Part shown: positions 1 to 10,600 of the stretch, in pieces
How the letters are laid out: every line of letters begins with the position of its first letter
How positions within the stretch are numbered: position 1 is the first letter of the stretch
Assembly (NCBI GenBank): GCA_034698045.1
Contig: JAQGAU010000724.1
Location: 1 to 24,531 of the forward strand
Length of the DNA: 24,531 nucleotides
Direction of reading: 5' to 3'
Source: Paramacrobiotus richtersi
Taxonomy: Eukaryota > Tardigrada > Eutardigrada > Parachela > Macrobiotidae
Notes under the pieces: model-generated
Databases searched by the model: none
What the model saw: the letters and a program-made list of their open reading frames with translations, nothing else
What the model was told of the DNA's origin: nothing
Position numbers and translations under genes: made by a program

Positions 1-1451
1 TGATTTGTTGCTTGTTCTACTTGAAATAGCTCCGGGTTTGAGAGAGTTTAGTCAGGCTAATTTAGGATGTACTTGTTCAGAATATTCAAAATATGTACAG
101 TGTAGTCAGTCACCTGCCATGTGTCGGGTCAGACGGACATGCGTATTTCCAGCCACAAAATATACCGACAGGTAGCGATTGTACAGATAAAACTTGCTGC
201 TACTTGTGAATTTGATTAATAAAAGAACCGCAGTAATGATAATTTTTACACAGGTGTGAAGAAAATATTACTTCGACATAAGCGAACGACCAAGGTCACC
301 ACATATACATATCCTCCACAAAGACGTAGAAATATCTCGCTTATACTATAAACAGCGGGTAATAGGCACCATAGGTTGGAAAACACATGCCGCACTAGAT
401 CAACAAGCTAGAAGAAAATTTCGGTGTGTGGGCTATTTCTGCGAAAATTATATAGCTTTTGTGTACCTTATTCATGCACAAGACTGTTTCTGGTTTTCTG
501 GAAAATTCGCGTAAACAAAAACCATCAGATGTTCTCATTTTGCTATCCGTGTATTCTGGTGTACGTAAAGATTCAAAATTTGTTTACATCGTGAACAAGC
601 TGTTTTTAACTGAGCGATCGCGTAACGAAAAAAGCGCGAGACCGCGTACAATTCCGTCGGTATGGAATGGTACTTACGTGACGCGCGTTTTATGCTCTAA
701 TTAAATGTAAGTTTATCTAGTGGAGTCTCCAGGTCTACATACGGTACTTCCAGATACTTTATACCTTCTGTGGAATAGCTGCAATTGCTTCAGCAGAATC
801 AAATAGGAGCGCTTTACGCATCATGGGGATCAGACTACATTTTCCCTTTCGCTGATCTGTCTTTGGTCCGATCCACGCCTTCCATCGCTGGAGGTGCAGC
901 GATCACAGTCCATCCGCGCATGGAGGTGCAACTCATGCGTAGCGTTACCCAATGCAAAACTTATTTCTTGTATTATTTATGTATGGTTTTTAAACTTCCG
1001 CTCACACGTCTCATCGGCGAAGGTGCAGCTCACAAGACACAAACCATCGGCGGAGGTGCGGCTTACATCTCATACGCAGTTGGATGACCGATTTTCCGAA
1101 TCATCATGAATAATGATTCGCGATATTTTTGCACACTGTAGGCTTCAAAGGAATGGCTGTTGATGTACAAATATATATAGTTCGGAGAATTCGATCAAAA
1201 TTTAAGGGCACACTGTCAGATAATCTTCGTCAGTTCAATTTTCAGGCATCTAAACTTCCATTTACGTTTGTTTTGTGGTTTGCATTTGTTGTTTACTTTA
1301 TTTTCCTGCAGAATGTAAGTACTATAATTTACACTCACGAGTCACAACGGGACAGAACTCTGTACACTTCGTGAGAAGTCCAGGGGTTCCTGAATACTAA
1401 TCGTTTGTCAGTATAATTACTGTCCTTCTTGATCTGGGAATTTAGAAAATC
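1..1451. other. No convincing gene; 5' flank of the small hydrophilic-protein gene
   Basis: Several short ORFs occur here on both strands (for example 459-704 and 1129-1374), but none has a recognisable domain, a paralogue in the window or a convincing splice structure. The part just before 1452 presumably holds the promoter and 5' UTR of the next gene, although I see no clear TATA or initiator element. The only structured piece is the imperfect repeat at 880-1072. Confidence 0.5.
880..1072 (+). repeat. Four imperfect copies of a GGAGGTGCAGC-type unit
   Basis: A unit resembling CATCGGCGGAGGTGCAGCT appears near 882, 917, 1012 and 1045. The copies are irregularly spaced and each has one to several mismatches. 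In the + frame open from 785 to 1087, three copies read as I-x-G-G-A-A-like peptides (IAGGAA, IGEGAA, IGGGAA). This could be a decayed coding repeat or a cluster of protein-binding sites; nothing visible decides between them. Confidence 0.4.
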
Positions 1452-1816
1452 ATGGCCGACAAAGCCGCAAAAGACAATAAAGCCAATCAGTGCAACCCAA
1501 ACCATCCACAAACAGGACCTGGCCGGGATGCAGGTTATAAGGGAAAAGGAGGCCAGGCGGACCTGAACAACCATGCCAACCAGATGAACCCAAATAATTC
1601 GAAGTTCGCCGGCGGAAAAGGTGACAAGGGTACGTACGTTTTCTGGTTTCATCCGACTTCACTAGCTGGCAGATATACGCGCGCTATGCGTGCCGAAGCC
1701 GATGTAGTTTTTGAGGATTCTTCATATCCGTAGCAATCCTGTTTTCTGAATCCTGGTTAGAGAGAATTGATTATACTTGCTGGTATTTCATGACTCATGT
1801 TACAGGAGGCAAATAA
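1452..1816 (+). CDS. Small hydrophilic Asn/Gly/Lys-rich protein, two exons, 63 aa
   Basis: Exon 1 runs 1452-1629 and exon 2 runs 1806-1816. The intron has a GTACGT donor at 1630 and a TTACAG acceptor ending at 1805. Splicing in phase 1 gives a short tail ending G-G-G-K and then TAA. The protein has no signal peptide and no membrane segment. It contains two related Asn/Pro motifs, A-N-Q-C-N-P-N-H (about residues 11-18) and H-A-N-Q-M-N-P-N-N (about 41-49), separated by a Gly/Lys-rich stretch. Extreme hydrophilicity with Asn, Gly, Lys and Asp suggests an intrinsically disordered, soluble protein. I recall short uncharacterised proteins with N-Q-x-N-P-N-N motifs in fungi and invertebrates, but no function is established to my knowledge. 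Reading through the intron instead would give 93 residues with an unrelated tail, so the spliced form is preferred. It stands alone, with no neighbour suggesting a partner. Confidence 0.75.
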
Positions 1817-3749
1817 GGTACCGATGACGGGGAACACGATATGCCGGCAGGCACTTCACAGTTAACAGCCTGTTCTACTACGTTTTTCTAGCGTTTCAGT
1901 GACCTTTAGCTTCTTCTTAGATTTCTCTTGACATACTCGTTACTGAGCTTGGTAGGAATATAAAAACTTCCTGTAAGTATTCGCCGCCGCTGTCTGCTTA
2001 TCATTGTCTTCTGTGGGTCTGCTCTATGCGATTCTTATAAAACTCAAACCAAAATTCCCTGTGCGAAGACCATTTGTCGAGTTACCACAAAAGGTCATCT
2101 GTCGTCATGCAAAAACATGGCTTTGCAAAGGCACAAGCGTACTTTAATTTAAGGACCAGTGCGCACTTTGTGGTGCAACGGAGTACCAAAACTTTGAACG
2201 CATACTGTGGACAAACGGCGTATGATACAATCGTAAACGACTATCTACTTACTATTTGTGCAGCAAGAACTGGCCTATACATTGGCGCGCATAAATATAA
2301 TGTCAATGCTAATGTCCATTCGTAAGCGTCACCACAGGCATTCCAGTCGAAGACTTACCCTAAAATAACTTACATGATGTTTTTAATTATCGGCTCGCAT
2401 AATCTGCCATTACGCATTTTTAGGAGTTGCGGTACTGTGTAATGTATTAATCAATCTAGACGAATCAATGAAGCGGAACGCGTAGTGCTAGATATGGCAG
2501 TAACATACATTAACTTTCCTACAATAATTAATATTAGCCACAGCATGTTGGACATTGTACGTGCATGATCGCAAAATTTCAAACAATTTTCACCAACTAC
2601 TAATAAAACACACAGAACTGAAAAGCGGCCAACATCGTTTTTTCCGTTACGGTGCGAAAGAAGCATGTCCAACGCTGGTGCGGCATTGCCTCTAACAACC
2701 GTCGACCCCAAACGATGATTACAAACTTAAGCCGTGTTTTGGGTGAAAGACAGCACAGCCCAATCGATGACAATTACAAATTCCTTATCCGAGTGCACAA
2801 GGCGTTATTTTTATATGTAGAACGAAAGTACACTATGTTGGTGAGCCTGAGTACGTATTCCGGTACATTTCCTATTCCTGCCGTAGATGGCAATCTCTCA
2901 ACAACAACAACCATCTCCACATTTTTCGTAGCTCAGTAATAGATAAATAATACGCATCTTACAAGATAAAAGGGTTGTTCCAACATCTTTGATATTTCTC
3001 GCCCGAACAAAGATCCTGAACCGGACGTAAAGCTGCTACTTCACTATAGATACACATGCTAAAAGCACGCTGTTCTGGGATTTGTATCTTTGGTTTTCAT
3101 TTGCGATCTTTTGGCTGAAAAAATAAAGTTAATTTTTTGCCTAATCATCTGGCAGTGGCTAACCTGTGGGGCTAGCATGTGCGGTCGTGGTACATAAGTA
3201 CTGTGTAACCAGTCGTTGTAAGTCCATATAAATATCACTGCAAGACGGCAACTGTGGGCGGCTGCTTGGTGTACTGACGAAAAGCCCTAAGACTTCGCCA
3301 TTGCACCATGGCGTCTAGCAGAAGTGAGAGAACTCATGAGTGCTTGGGCCGTTTCCCAAAAACTGCTAATTTCAAATTATGTCCATTTTTAATGGAGCAG
3401 AAAACTTGCTGCATTCTCCCTGAACAGTAAACTATTTTTTTCCCTTTTGGAAGCAAGGAAGTTTGATTTTGACATCAGGAATTGCAAATCTTTTGCCAAA
3501 CAGAAGCGACAATTTTATGCGGAGGACTTGTATTTGGGACATTCAACTTAGGTAGGAGCCCAATGCAAGAGCAGTCTGAATCGGTGAATGGTTTTTAGGC
3601 TCATAGACTATAGCTCATAGATGCTAGCTTTCGCTGTCACTGTCATGCTCAGATTTCCAGGTTGTTGCTTTATTCAATATCACGTTTGTGAATTCACTGA
3701 GTTACGCATGGATAGGTGAAAGTGGTCCCTGCCATTACCATGCCTGACG
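1817..3749. other. Intergenic stretch, no gene supported
   Basis: This holds the 3' flank of the small-protein gene and the 5' flank of the F-box gene. Short ORFs at 2074-2325 (+), 2451-2711 (-) and 2652-2939 (+) have no recognised domains, no splice-consistent extension and no paralogue in the window. I found no tRNA, rRNA or mobile-element signature by eye. Confidence 0.5.
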
Positions 3750-6011
3750 ATGTATCTGGATTCTGGACTGATCTTTCGCGGCCGAGTCCTACGAGATGAG
3801 GCAGTGTCTGTCCGAGGAAGCGATGGCTTGTTCCACTACGGATGGCTTATTCGCAAGGAAGCGAACGGATTGTTGATCGATTTCCAGTACGGACCAGATC
3901 GGATGCGCATGCATGCCATTCGGCAGCGTGTTCCGTTCGACAGGTGTATTCAGCTACTACGATGAGAAGTATGATCGCAGAATCGACACTGCACTGCATG
4001 AAAATGATCATGTGGAGGTATTGCTGCAGTCCCGCTTCGACGAGCCGTGGAAGTGGTACCCAGGAACCCTGCTGGCAGCTGATTTTCAAAAGGGACGTTT
4101 CGGCCATGTTAGCGTGTCATTACCGCGAGACCGGACAGCTGTGTTGATCGTTCCAGGCCAACAAATTCGCCGACCATCGGATGACGCAGAATTGGAGCGC
4201 CTGCTGATCACCAGCACCGATCCGGTCAACTTGGTCGTGCATTATCCACCGCCACTGGACTTCCGCATGAACCATTTACCAAAACCTATTTTAGCGGAGA
4301 TTTTTGACTGTTCGTTAACGGACCAGCAAACCAGGATGCGCCGTGTGTGCTCGCTGTGGAATGACATTATAGTGGCGACCACCGGGTCGATTTTGAACCT
4401 GGAAGAATGGAAGTACTCTGAAACTGTTCACTGGCACAGTCTGTGGAGCCCCAAGACAAAGATCATTGTTGTTGGACACGAAAGAGTCTGGTTTAGCATT
4501 GCATCACACGTAGCATACATGAGGAATCTAGCAAGGCATATCAAGCAATCTCTGGATGAGTACGGATATCCTCAGCTCCTCGGTATTGGACTGCGCGGAG
4601 TTCGAGTCTTTGAGAACGATTCTAGCCGTTTCTGCATAGCGTTCGGAAGTCTTAGGGATACACTGGTTTCCTTTGGGCCAGCGTGCCATTTTATCAAGTT
4701 GCTCCGCCTTTTTCTCCGATGTTACGATGCTGACAACAGCAAACTGCAGTATGAACTGAAGGTATTCAACAAGTGGATAGAGGCGAACGAAATACGTGTT
4801 TTTGACCGATTCTTCACATCGTTTTTCGTCAAATACAACACGGATATCAAAGATGACATACTGGAGGCTTGGATCCGCGGACAGATGGCAGATTCCATGA
4901 AGATGTGCAACAGAAAGGTAAGGTTACCAGCAGTGGAAATAACTGGTTTTCGGTCATGAGTACTGTCGATCTTGCTCTCATTTCGTTCTTAACATCAAAG
5001 CCTTGTTTGCAGGCCGTCTGTGCGCTAGTCAATGATCATCCAAGGGCCGTGAATGAGAAACACTCAGGAATGCCGTTTGCGTCATCTGTGGACATCCCCA
5101 GTGCTGTTTCCGTTCGCGGAGAGGATGGGCTGCTGCACTATGCACGCGTAGTTGCAAAAGACAGCAACGGCCTGCTTGTCGACTTTTGCAACGCAAAACC
5201 GTTCACTTTCGTGCCATTTGGCAGCATCTACCGCTTTACGTCCAACCTCCATAAGTATCTGTCGGACAAACCCGTCGAAGTGCTGCTGCGACTGGAACCT
5301 GACGAGCCATGGAAGTGGTACCCGGCAGAGCGCATTTGTGCGTTTTCAGGGAATATTGTTTGCTCTGTCACATGTGAATTTGTCAGCGTATCTGTAACGA
5401 ACGGCCCAACCCTCACAGCGATTGTTCCTGTGCTGCAACTTCGTTTCCGCTGTACTGCAACGGAACTGGAGCACCACCTGTTGACAAACGGAGATGATGT
5501 TCATGCTGAAGTGCACCGCCGGCTGGACTGGGAGATGAAAAGTAACGATCTGTCGTTGGCTGTTTTAAGCCAGGTGTTGGACTGTCTTGAGACTCATACA
5601 TTTGTCAAGCTGCGAGCGGTGTGCAAAGTATGGGATGAAATCGTTGGCACTACCACGCTGAATACCATTCACCTGAGGGATGACGCGCACAGCAGGGTGA
5701 CCTGTCTTGGCAGTGTGTGGAGAAAGGCGGTTACCACGGTAGTAATCAAGAGCATGGAGGAAGATCTCTTGTCCGTCTGCCATCTCCTAAGTCGTTATGT
5801 TCGTCAGAACGGATGCGTTCCACTGAAGAAATTGGTGCTCCGAGGATTCAATGACTTCCCTGTCAGCTACACACACGGCGGCGGTTTTAGCTTCGATCTG
5901 TCACTTTTGAAATCGGTTTGTGAGAGGTTGTTCTTCTCTTTTGTAAAGCAGACGTTGACCTTCGGACACACTTTGATAACCATAAGCCCGAAGGACGCAA
6001 AAGAAACGTAG
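3750..6011 (+). CDS. Two-module Agenet/Tudor-like plus F-box protein, module 1 frameshifted
   Basis: Two paralogous modules lie head to tail. Module 1 is read from 3750, then from 3913 in another frame to 4917; module 2 is read from 5013 to 6011. Both start with an A-V-S-V-R-G-x-D-G-L segment and an N-G-L-L-[IV]-D-F motif, then P-F-G-S, then V-E-V-L-L with D-E-P-W-K-W-Y-P. That pattern resembles paired Agenet/Tudor-like folds. An F-box follows: L-P-K-P-I-L-A-E-I-F with R-R-V-C-S-L-W in module 1 (about 4273-4375), and a similar block with R-A-V-C-K-V-W in module 2 (about 5549-5647). F-boxes bind Skp1 in SCF ubiquitin ligases, so a substrate-adaptor role is inferred. An intron at 4918-5012 (GTAAGG to TTTGCAG, phase 0) joins module 1 to module 2 in frame, so one polypeptide with two modules is more likely than two genes. 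Odd point: an ATGC tandem duplication at 3909-3916 breaks the module 1 frame. The first exon may lie upstream; the 3750 start is the first in-frame ATG after a stop. Confidence 0.65.
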
Positions 6012-6398
6012 AACTCAGGTCTGAACGGATTGATCTGACCAAAACGGACTGTGCTGATGAATTTTGCACAATGATTGGTGAAAATGTGGAGAAGTGTGAA
6101 GGGGAATTGAAGGAGATTTAATCATACTTTTCGCAGCCATCCCGTTCGCTCGAATATGTGGATTATCTGTTAAAGGTGGGTAGCTAATTTCATGGTCCTG
6201 CGTTTACTAACTATATTTATACGCATCCATTTTCGTATGTAGCTACTCAACAACGTGGATAATGCGATGTATGGGACCGCTGATGACCGTAAAGATCTGT
6301 CGTCCGTCAGATATGTGATTGCCGTAGAACCAGAAAAGTTGAGCGGACTTGCTGTTGTCGCCGTTGCACATGAACTCCAACGTTTCAGTGAAGGATGA
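6012..6398 (+). pseudogene. Coding-like 3' part of the F-box gene, out of frame with module 2
   Basis: After the module 2 stop at 6009-6011, another + frame that opened at 5924 stays open to TAA at 6119-6121. The peptide just after a TTTT run (5939-5942) resembles the matching part of module 1 (R-L-F, then C, then A-D), which suggests loss of one T in module 2. Beyond the TAA the same frame stays open to 6175, meets a GTGGGT donor, and rejoins in phase 0 after an ATGTAG acceptor (intron 6176-6242) to an exon 6243-6395 with stop TGA at 6396-6398. This looks like the true 3' end of the gene, now interrupted. A short intron covering the TAA is possible (weak GTGGAG donor, CGCAG acceptor), so decay is favoured but not certain. 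Confidence 0.4.
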
Positions 6399-7614
6399 GG
6401 CAGTGGGGCGGTTTCTTCAGTTTACCAAAGTTCGCTTCATTCAGAACTATTTTCAGTTATACTCACCATGTTCCCAGTACTTATACAGAACTTTCTGTTT
6501 TGTTTTTTCTTTCTGCATTTTTCTCGGTTTCGCCAGTAATTAGTGATTTTTTAAAATGTTTGATGATGTTTTGCACCTGTAAATGGTTATTATAATTTTC
6601 CCGGTCCTTTGAATTTCGGATTCTCACAGTAATTTTGATGGTTTTCGGGGAGAGGATTGTACTGTTCTTTTCCAAGTAATTCGGTTATGACATCAGTCTT
6701 TCGTTGTGATGAATTTCCTGTTCCATAACAAATGAAGTTTATGTAACGCCGTTTATTCTTCCGGTGTGCAGTTCAAGTTGCAAACTGAATGTGTGTTGCT
6801 GAAATGCCACGTACGGTATACCGGCAGTAATTGCGAAAATGGACGCTGCTGCCCAGTGTAAGTTGATGTGGAGTGGAATGTGGGGATTTTATGCGGTAAC
6901 CGATAAAACAGGTGCCAATCAGTTCAGAGTCTGTACACTTTCTTACAGCTAACAACTCATTGACTTGTAAGTTCTTAAATGTCATCGTTTATGATAACTG
7001 TACGACTGTCTGTACCTACATATTGCTTGGCGGGAAAGTTTGGTGACTTAACTCTTATTCTACGCACACTGGTTAAGTCTTCGCTTCCAAACGATTTTTC
7101 AAATAAGCAGAACTACTGCTTCCATGCGATCACGCAGTTCATGATATCAGCTACCATACACACTATAGCAGAAGTAGATCGCTTTTCTGTTTTCCGACGA
7201 CCTAACGGACTACTTTTTTCCGCCACCATGATGTGCCGAACGAAAATACCTTTCGTTTTATAGGAGTTTAATTACCGCTGCCCCACATACCGTTTGATAC
7301 TCCTCAACGCTAAACCATTGCAAAAACAGTTTTTCAGAGTGAGAAGAATTTTCTTGCTTTAGTGTGTGAAGACTGTGGATCAAACGCATTAGTAAGAATA
7401 ATGAACGCAAGCATTCATAAGAACATCCCACATCACATAAACCAGACAAATGCACGTTTTCTTGTCGAGCATCTGCGCAAGCAGATTTCTTGTGAGGAAA
7501 CATACGTAGACTGATCATTTCGATCAGGTCTACCCATTTCTGTAATTAACCGACTGTAGCTGGTATATAGTCATTTGCCGGAAACTTCCTAATCTATGAT
7601 GATTGATGATTCGA
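6399..7614. other. Intergenic; 3' flanks of the F-box gene and left secreted-protein gene
   Basis: The two flanking genes converge here. From about 7090 the sequence matches the region beginning near 14419, so this is the left end of duplication unit 1. A well-conserved patch lies at about 7400-7614, just past the stop codon of the minus-strand gene; it probably includes its 3' UTR. Short ORFs here do not keep frame between the two units. Confidence 0.5.
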
Positions 7615-10600
7615 TCAAGTAGAATCTGTCCGCAGATAAATATTCTCGTATCGTGTTAAAAGGTCACGAATTTTGGTTTTCACGATGCTACGCGCCTCCT
7701 CCGGTAACTCGCTGATCCGGGCAGCAACAGTGTTTCCGAATGCTTGTTCCGTATTAACGGCCCCTGTGCTTGACTGAGCAGCTTCCGGTTTGTTCGGTTT
7801 CGTATTCTGTAGAACAACGATATCATAATGCATCGTAGAATATGGATGCCTCATACTTACATATATACCGATATACACAATCTGCACAAAGCGCTTGACA
7901 AATGACAGAACCTATCTAACAAAACTTTTCTCGCCACAATTAATTAACAGCGCTATATTCTATTCAACAGCTGTTGTCTAGAAAAGATAAAACCATAGCA
8001 AAGCAGTTAAACGCCTGCTGCACTTTATAACAGACAATTATTGAGATAATACTAATAATAGTTATAGAATCACTGGATCATGTTGTTCAACGTTTACTGT
8101 CGTACGTTCAACGGATTTACGGTTTCAACAGGACCGCCATTGCAAAGATTAGCTGGTGAACAGGAACAAATGATACCAATTCCGGGTTTATTTACGCATC
8201 CATCCCGTATCGGTACTGGGCTGTCATGAGGATTTCCGCATGATCTTATCAACGGCGCTATAATTAAAGCATACCCCAATCATCGCATATTTTTCTAAAA
8301 GTCAAACCTGTTCTAATGGTCAAACCATTAAAAAATCACAACCACAACTGGCATTGAGCAAATGCTCATTCAGATCAGTCAGATATTATCTACTACACAG
8401 CTGAGTTAACCTATAAATACTGGACTGGTTCAAAACTTACATCCCCGCGCTTTCATCATCAGACATCCTTGGGTTCCTTCCGGACAGGTGGTTGCATACG
8501 GACTAACACGAGCCGGGTCATCGCAACCGTCGTTTACGCCGCTTGTACATTCGTAGCACTGGTATGTTGGCTTTTGGTGTGGTACTGCTGAAAATGAAGG
8601 GAACGATTAAATACAACGATGTTTAACTTTCCGCTCATTCGCGGCGATTCGCCGTTGCTTCCGCTATAGCTCATTCGTTTGCATGGGCATGCAGACTGCA
8701 TCTCAGTACTTTTATACAAGGTCTCTTTTTGTCATTTCGTATATTAGTTAAAAATGCCCAGAGATTTCGTCTATACTTACACAAGCATAACTTTTCATTT
8801 CATTTACTAGTACAATTTGTTCCATAACCAGCCATTTCAAATATGTATAAGAAAAATATTATTATTGTATATGATATTGACATAAACGCGTCGTTTTATG
8901 ATCCGACTGTAAATTATGACGAAATGCATTATCAACCACAAAGTTATATTTACAATTACTAAAACATATATTACATATATATTCAGTATTAGTACTTGTT
9001 TGTTATATTGAGCTTACGTGAAAGATTACTTCCACCGGCATAAAGCAACCATTCCTGATAATCCGCATGTTCCCGTTCGCTGCGTTCGCGAATTCGTATG
9101 ACCTGCATTTCGAAAACACTGAAATGTTCATTTTTATGAAATGTTCACTCGAAGGGTATTATTGCGAGTCAAGCTGCTTAAGAATGCCTCAATCCAAAAT
9201 TTTCATACTTTTCAGTTGGGACATATTAGGGAAACAAGATCTTCCGTACAAACAGAATTTATACCGTATTTATACCGTATCTTCTTCCAGTTCAGCGGGA
9301 CATAAGAAATAATTGCGGGCAAAAATACTCAACGCCACCAGATGTTCCAGACGGCAGTCACCGGCGGTTTCACCCGTAGGAAGACATTTCTCCACGTCGA
9401 GATTCAGCTGCTTTCTACATAAAACCAGTAAAACGCAAAAAATCCAGGAATTACTTCTCTTTTCCTTGTTATTGTAAACATTCCATATGAACTGAATAAA
9501 CTATTTTCCTATGTGGACGAATTATGTTATGTACAAAAATGTTCCAACGGAAGTTCCGACAAAAATGTTGGAAGTACATGGTTTGCGTAGCCGCGGAAAC
9601 TTTGAAAAAAGAAAAATCAAAATGATAACAATAAGTACCTGCACACTTCACTGTTGCCAAAGACAGATTTGGCTTCGTTTAGCGATGTCAGCTGAACCGG
9701 TGCGAGAGAATACAGCAGACATGGAAGAACTTTCGGGTACGGTGGATTTTCCGTACGCCTTAGCCGCAGCGACAACATCTGTACACCAACAACGTCGTAT
9801 TCATTTTTCGTCTTTTCCACTAGAAGAAAACGCATGACACAGCCACTGTCCATTTTTTTAGACGTACCCGGTAGTAGATTATCTGCCGTTTCGCTGATGT
9901 TGGAATACAATTTGATCATATTGCGAGCCGCCGTCAGAATGGGTTCTTCAACGCTTCCCGTAGCATTTTGCGTGACCACGTCAATACCCTGCAAAATTTC
10001 GCACAATAAAATAAGTGATGATGGTACATTAGAAAGTCAGAATAACATAACAGATAACGAGAAAAATCGGCACAGCACCGCATTCGTAAATACCTCTGCT
10101 GATTGCATATTGCACTTGTTTAAATCGTAAGATGCCGGTATCGTAAAGATATCCCAACTGGAGTTGTATGAGGCATAGGCACGAGGCAATTCTTTGAAAA
10201 ACTCATACGCGAACCTTCAGGAAGAAAAGCGTCAGTCACAAATCACTCCATAATCTTCATTCAGCTTAGTTGCTTACTTCGCTTTGTCGCTGGTCGTATT
10301 GCCAGAAATGGTATCATTGGCAAGGAACATGAGAGCCATGTTAGGCACTTCCGTATAAGGCAGTTCCCGGTTCCAGCGGGCTAGTGTGCAGAGGTCAATC
10401 TCTTTAGGCTTAACAGGCGCTAATGTGGAGGTGGTTGTCTGCAGAAAAGAAGCAACGATGCATGCTCAGTATGCACCGGAACAGGATCATCATCTGCCAT
10501 CTGTCGGTAGTCCAAAACGTAAAATAACTATACAATCTTTGAAGATCATCATGCTCTTGTTTCTTTTCTCATCGTAAATGCTCTAAATTTTCAAGCTTTA

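Noticed and set aside
459..704. 81-residue + strand ORF near the left edge
   Set aside because: It has no domain, no paralogue in the window and no clear splice sites; composition looks like random AT-rich sequence.
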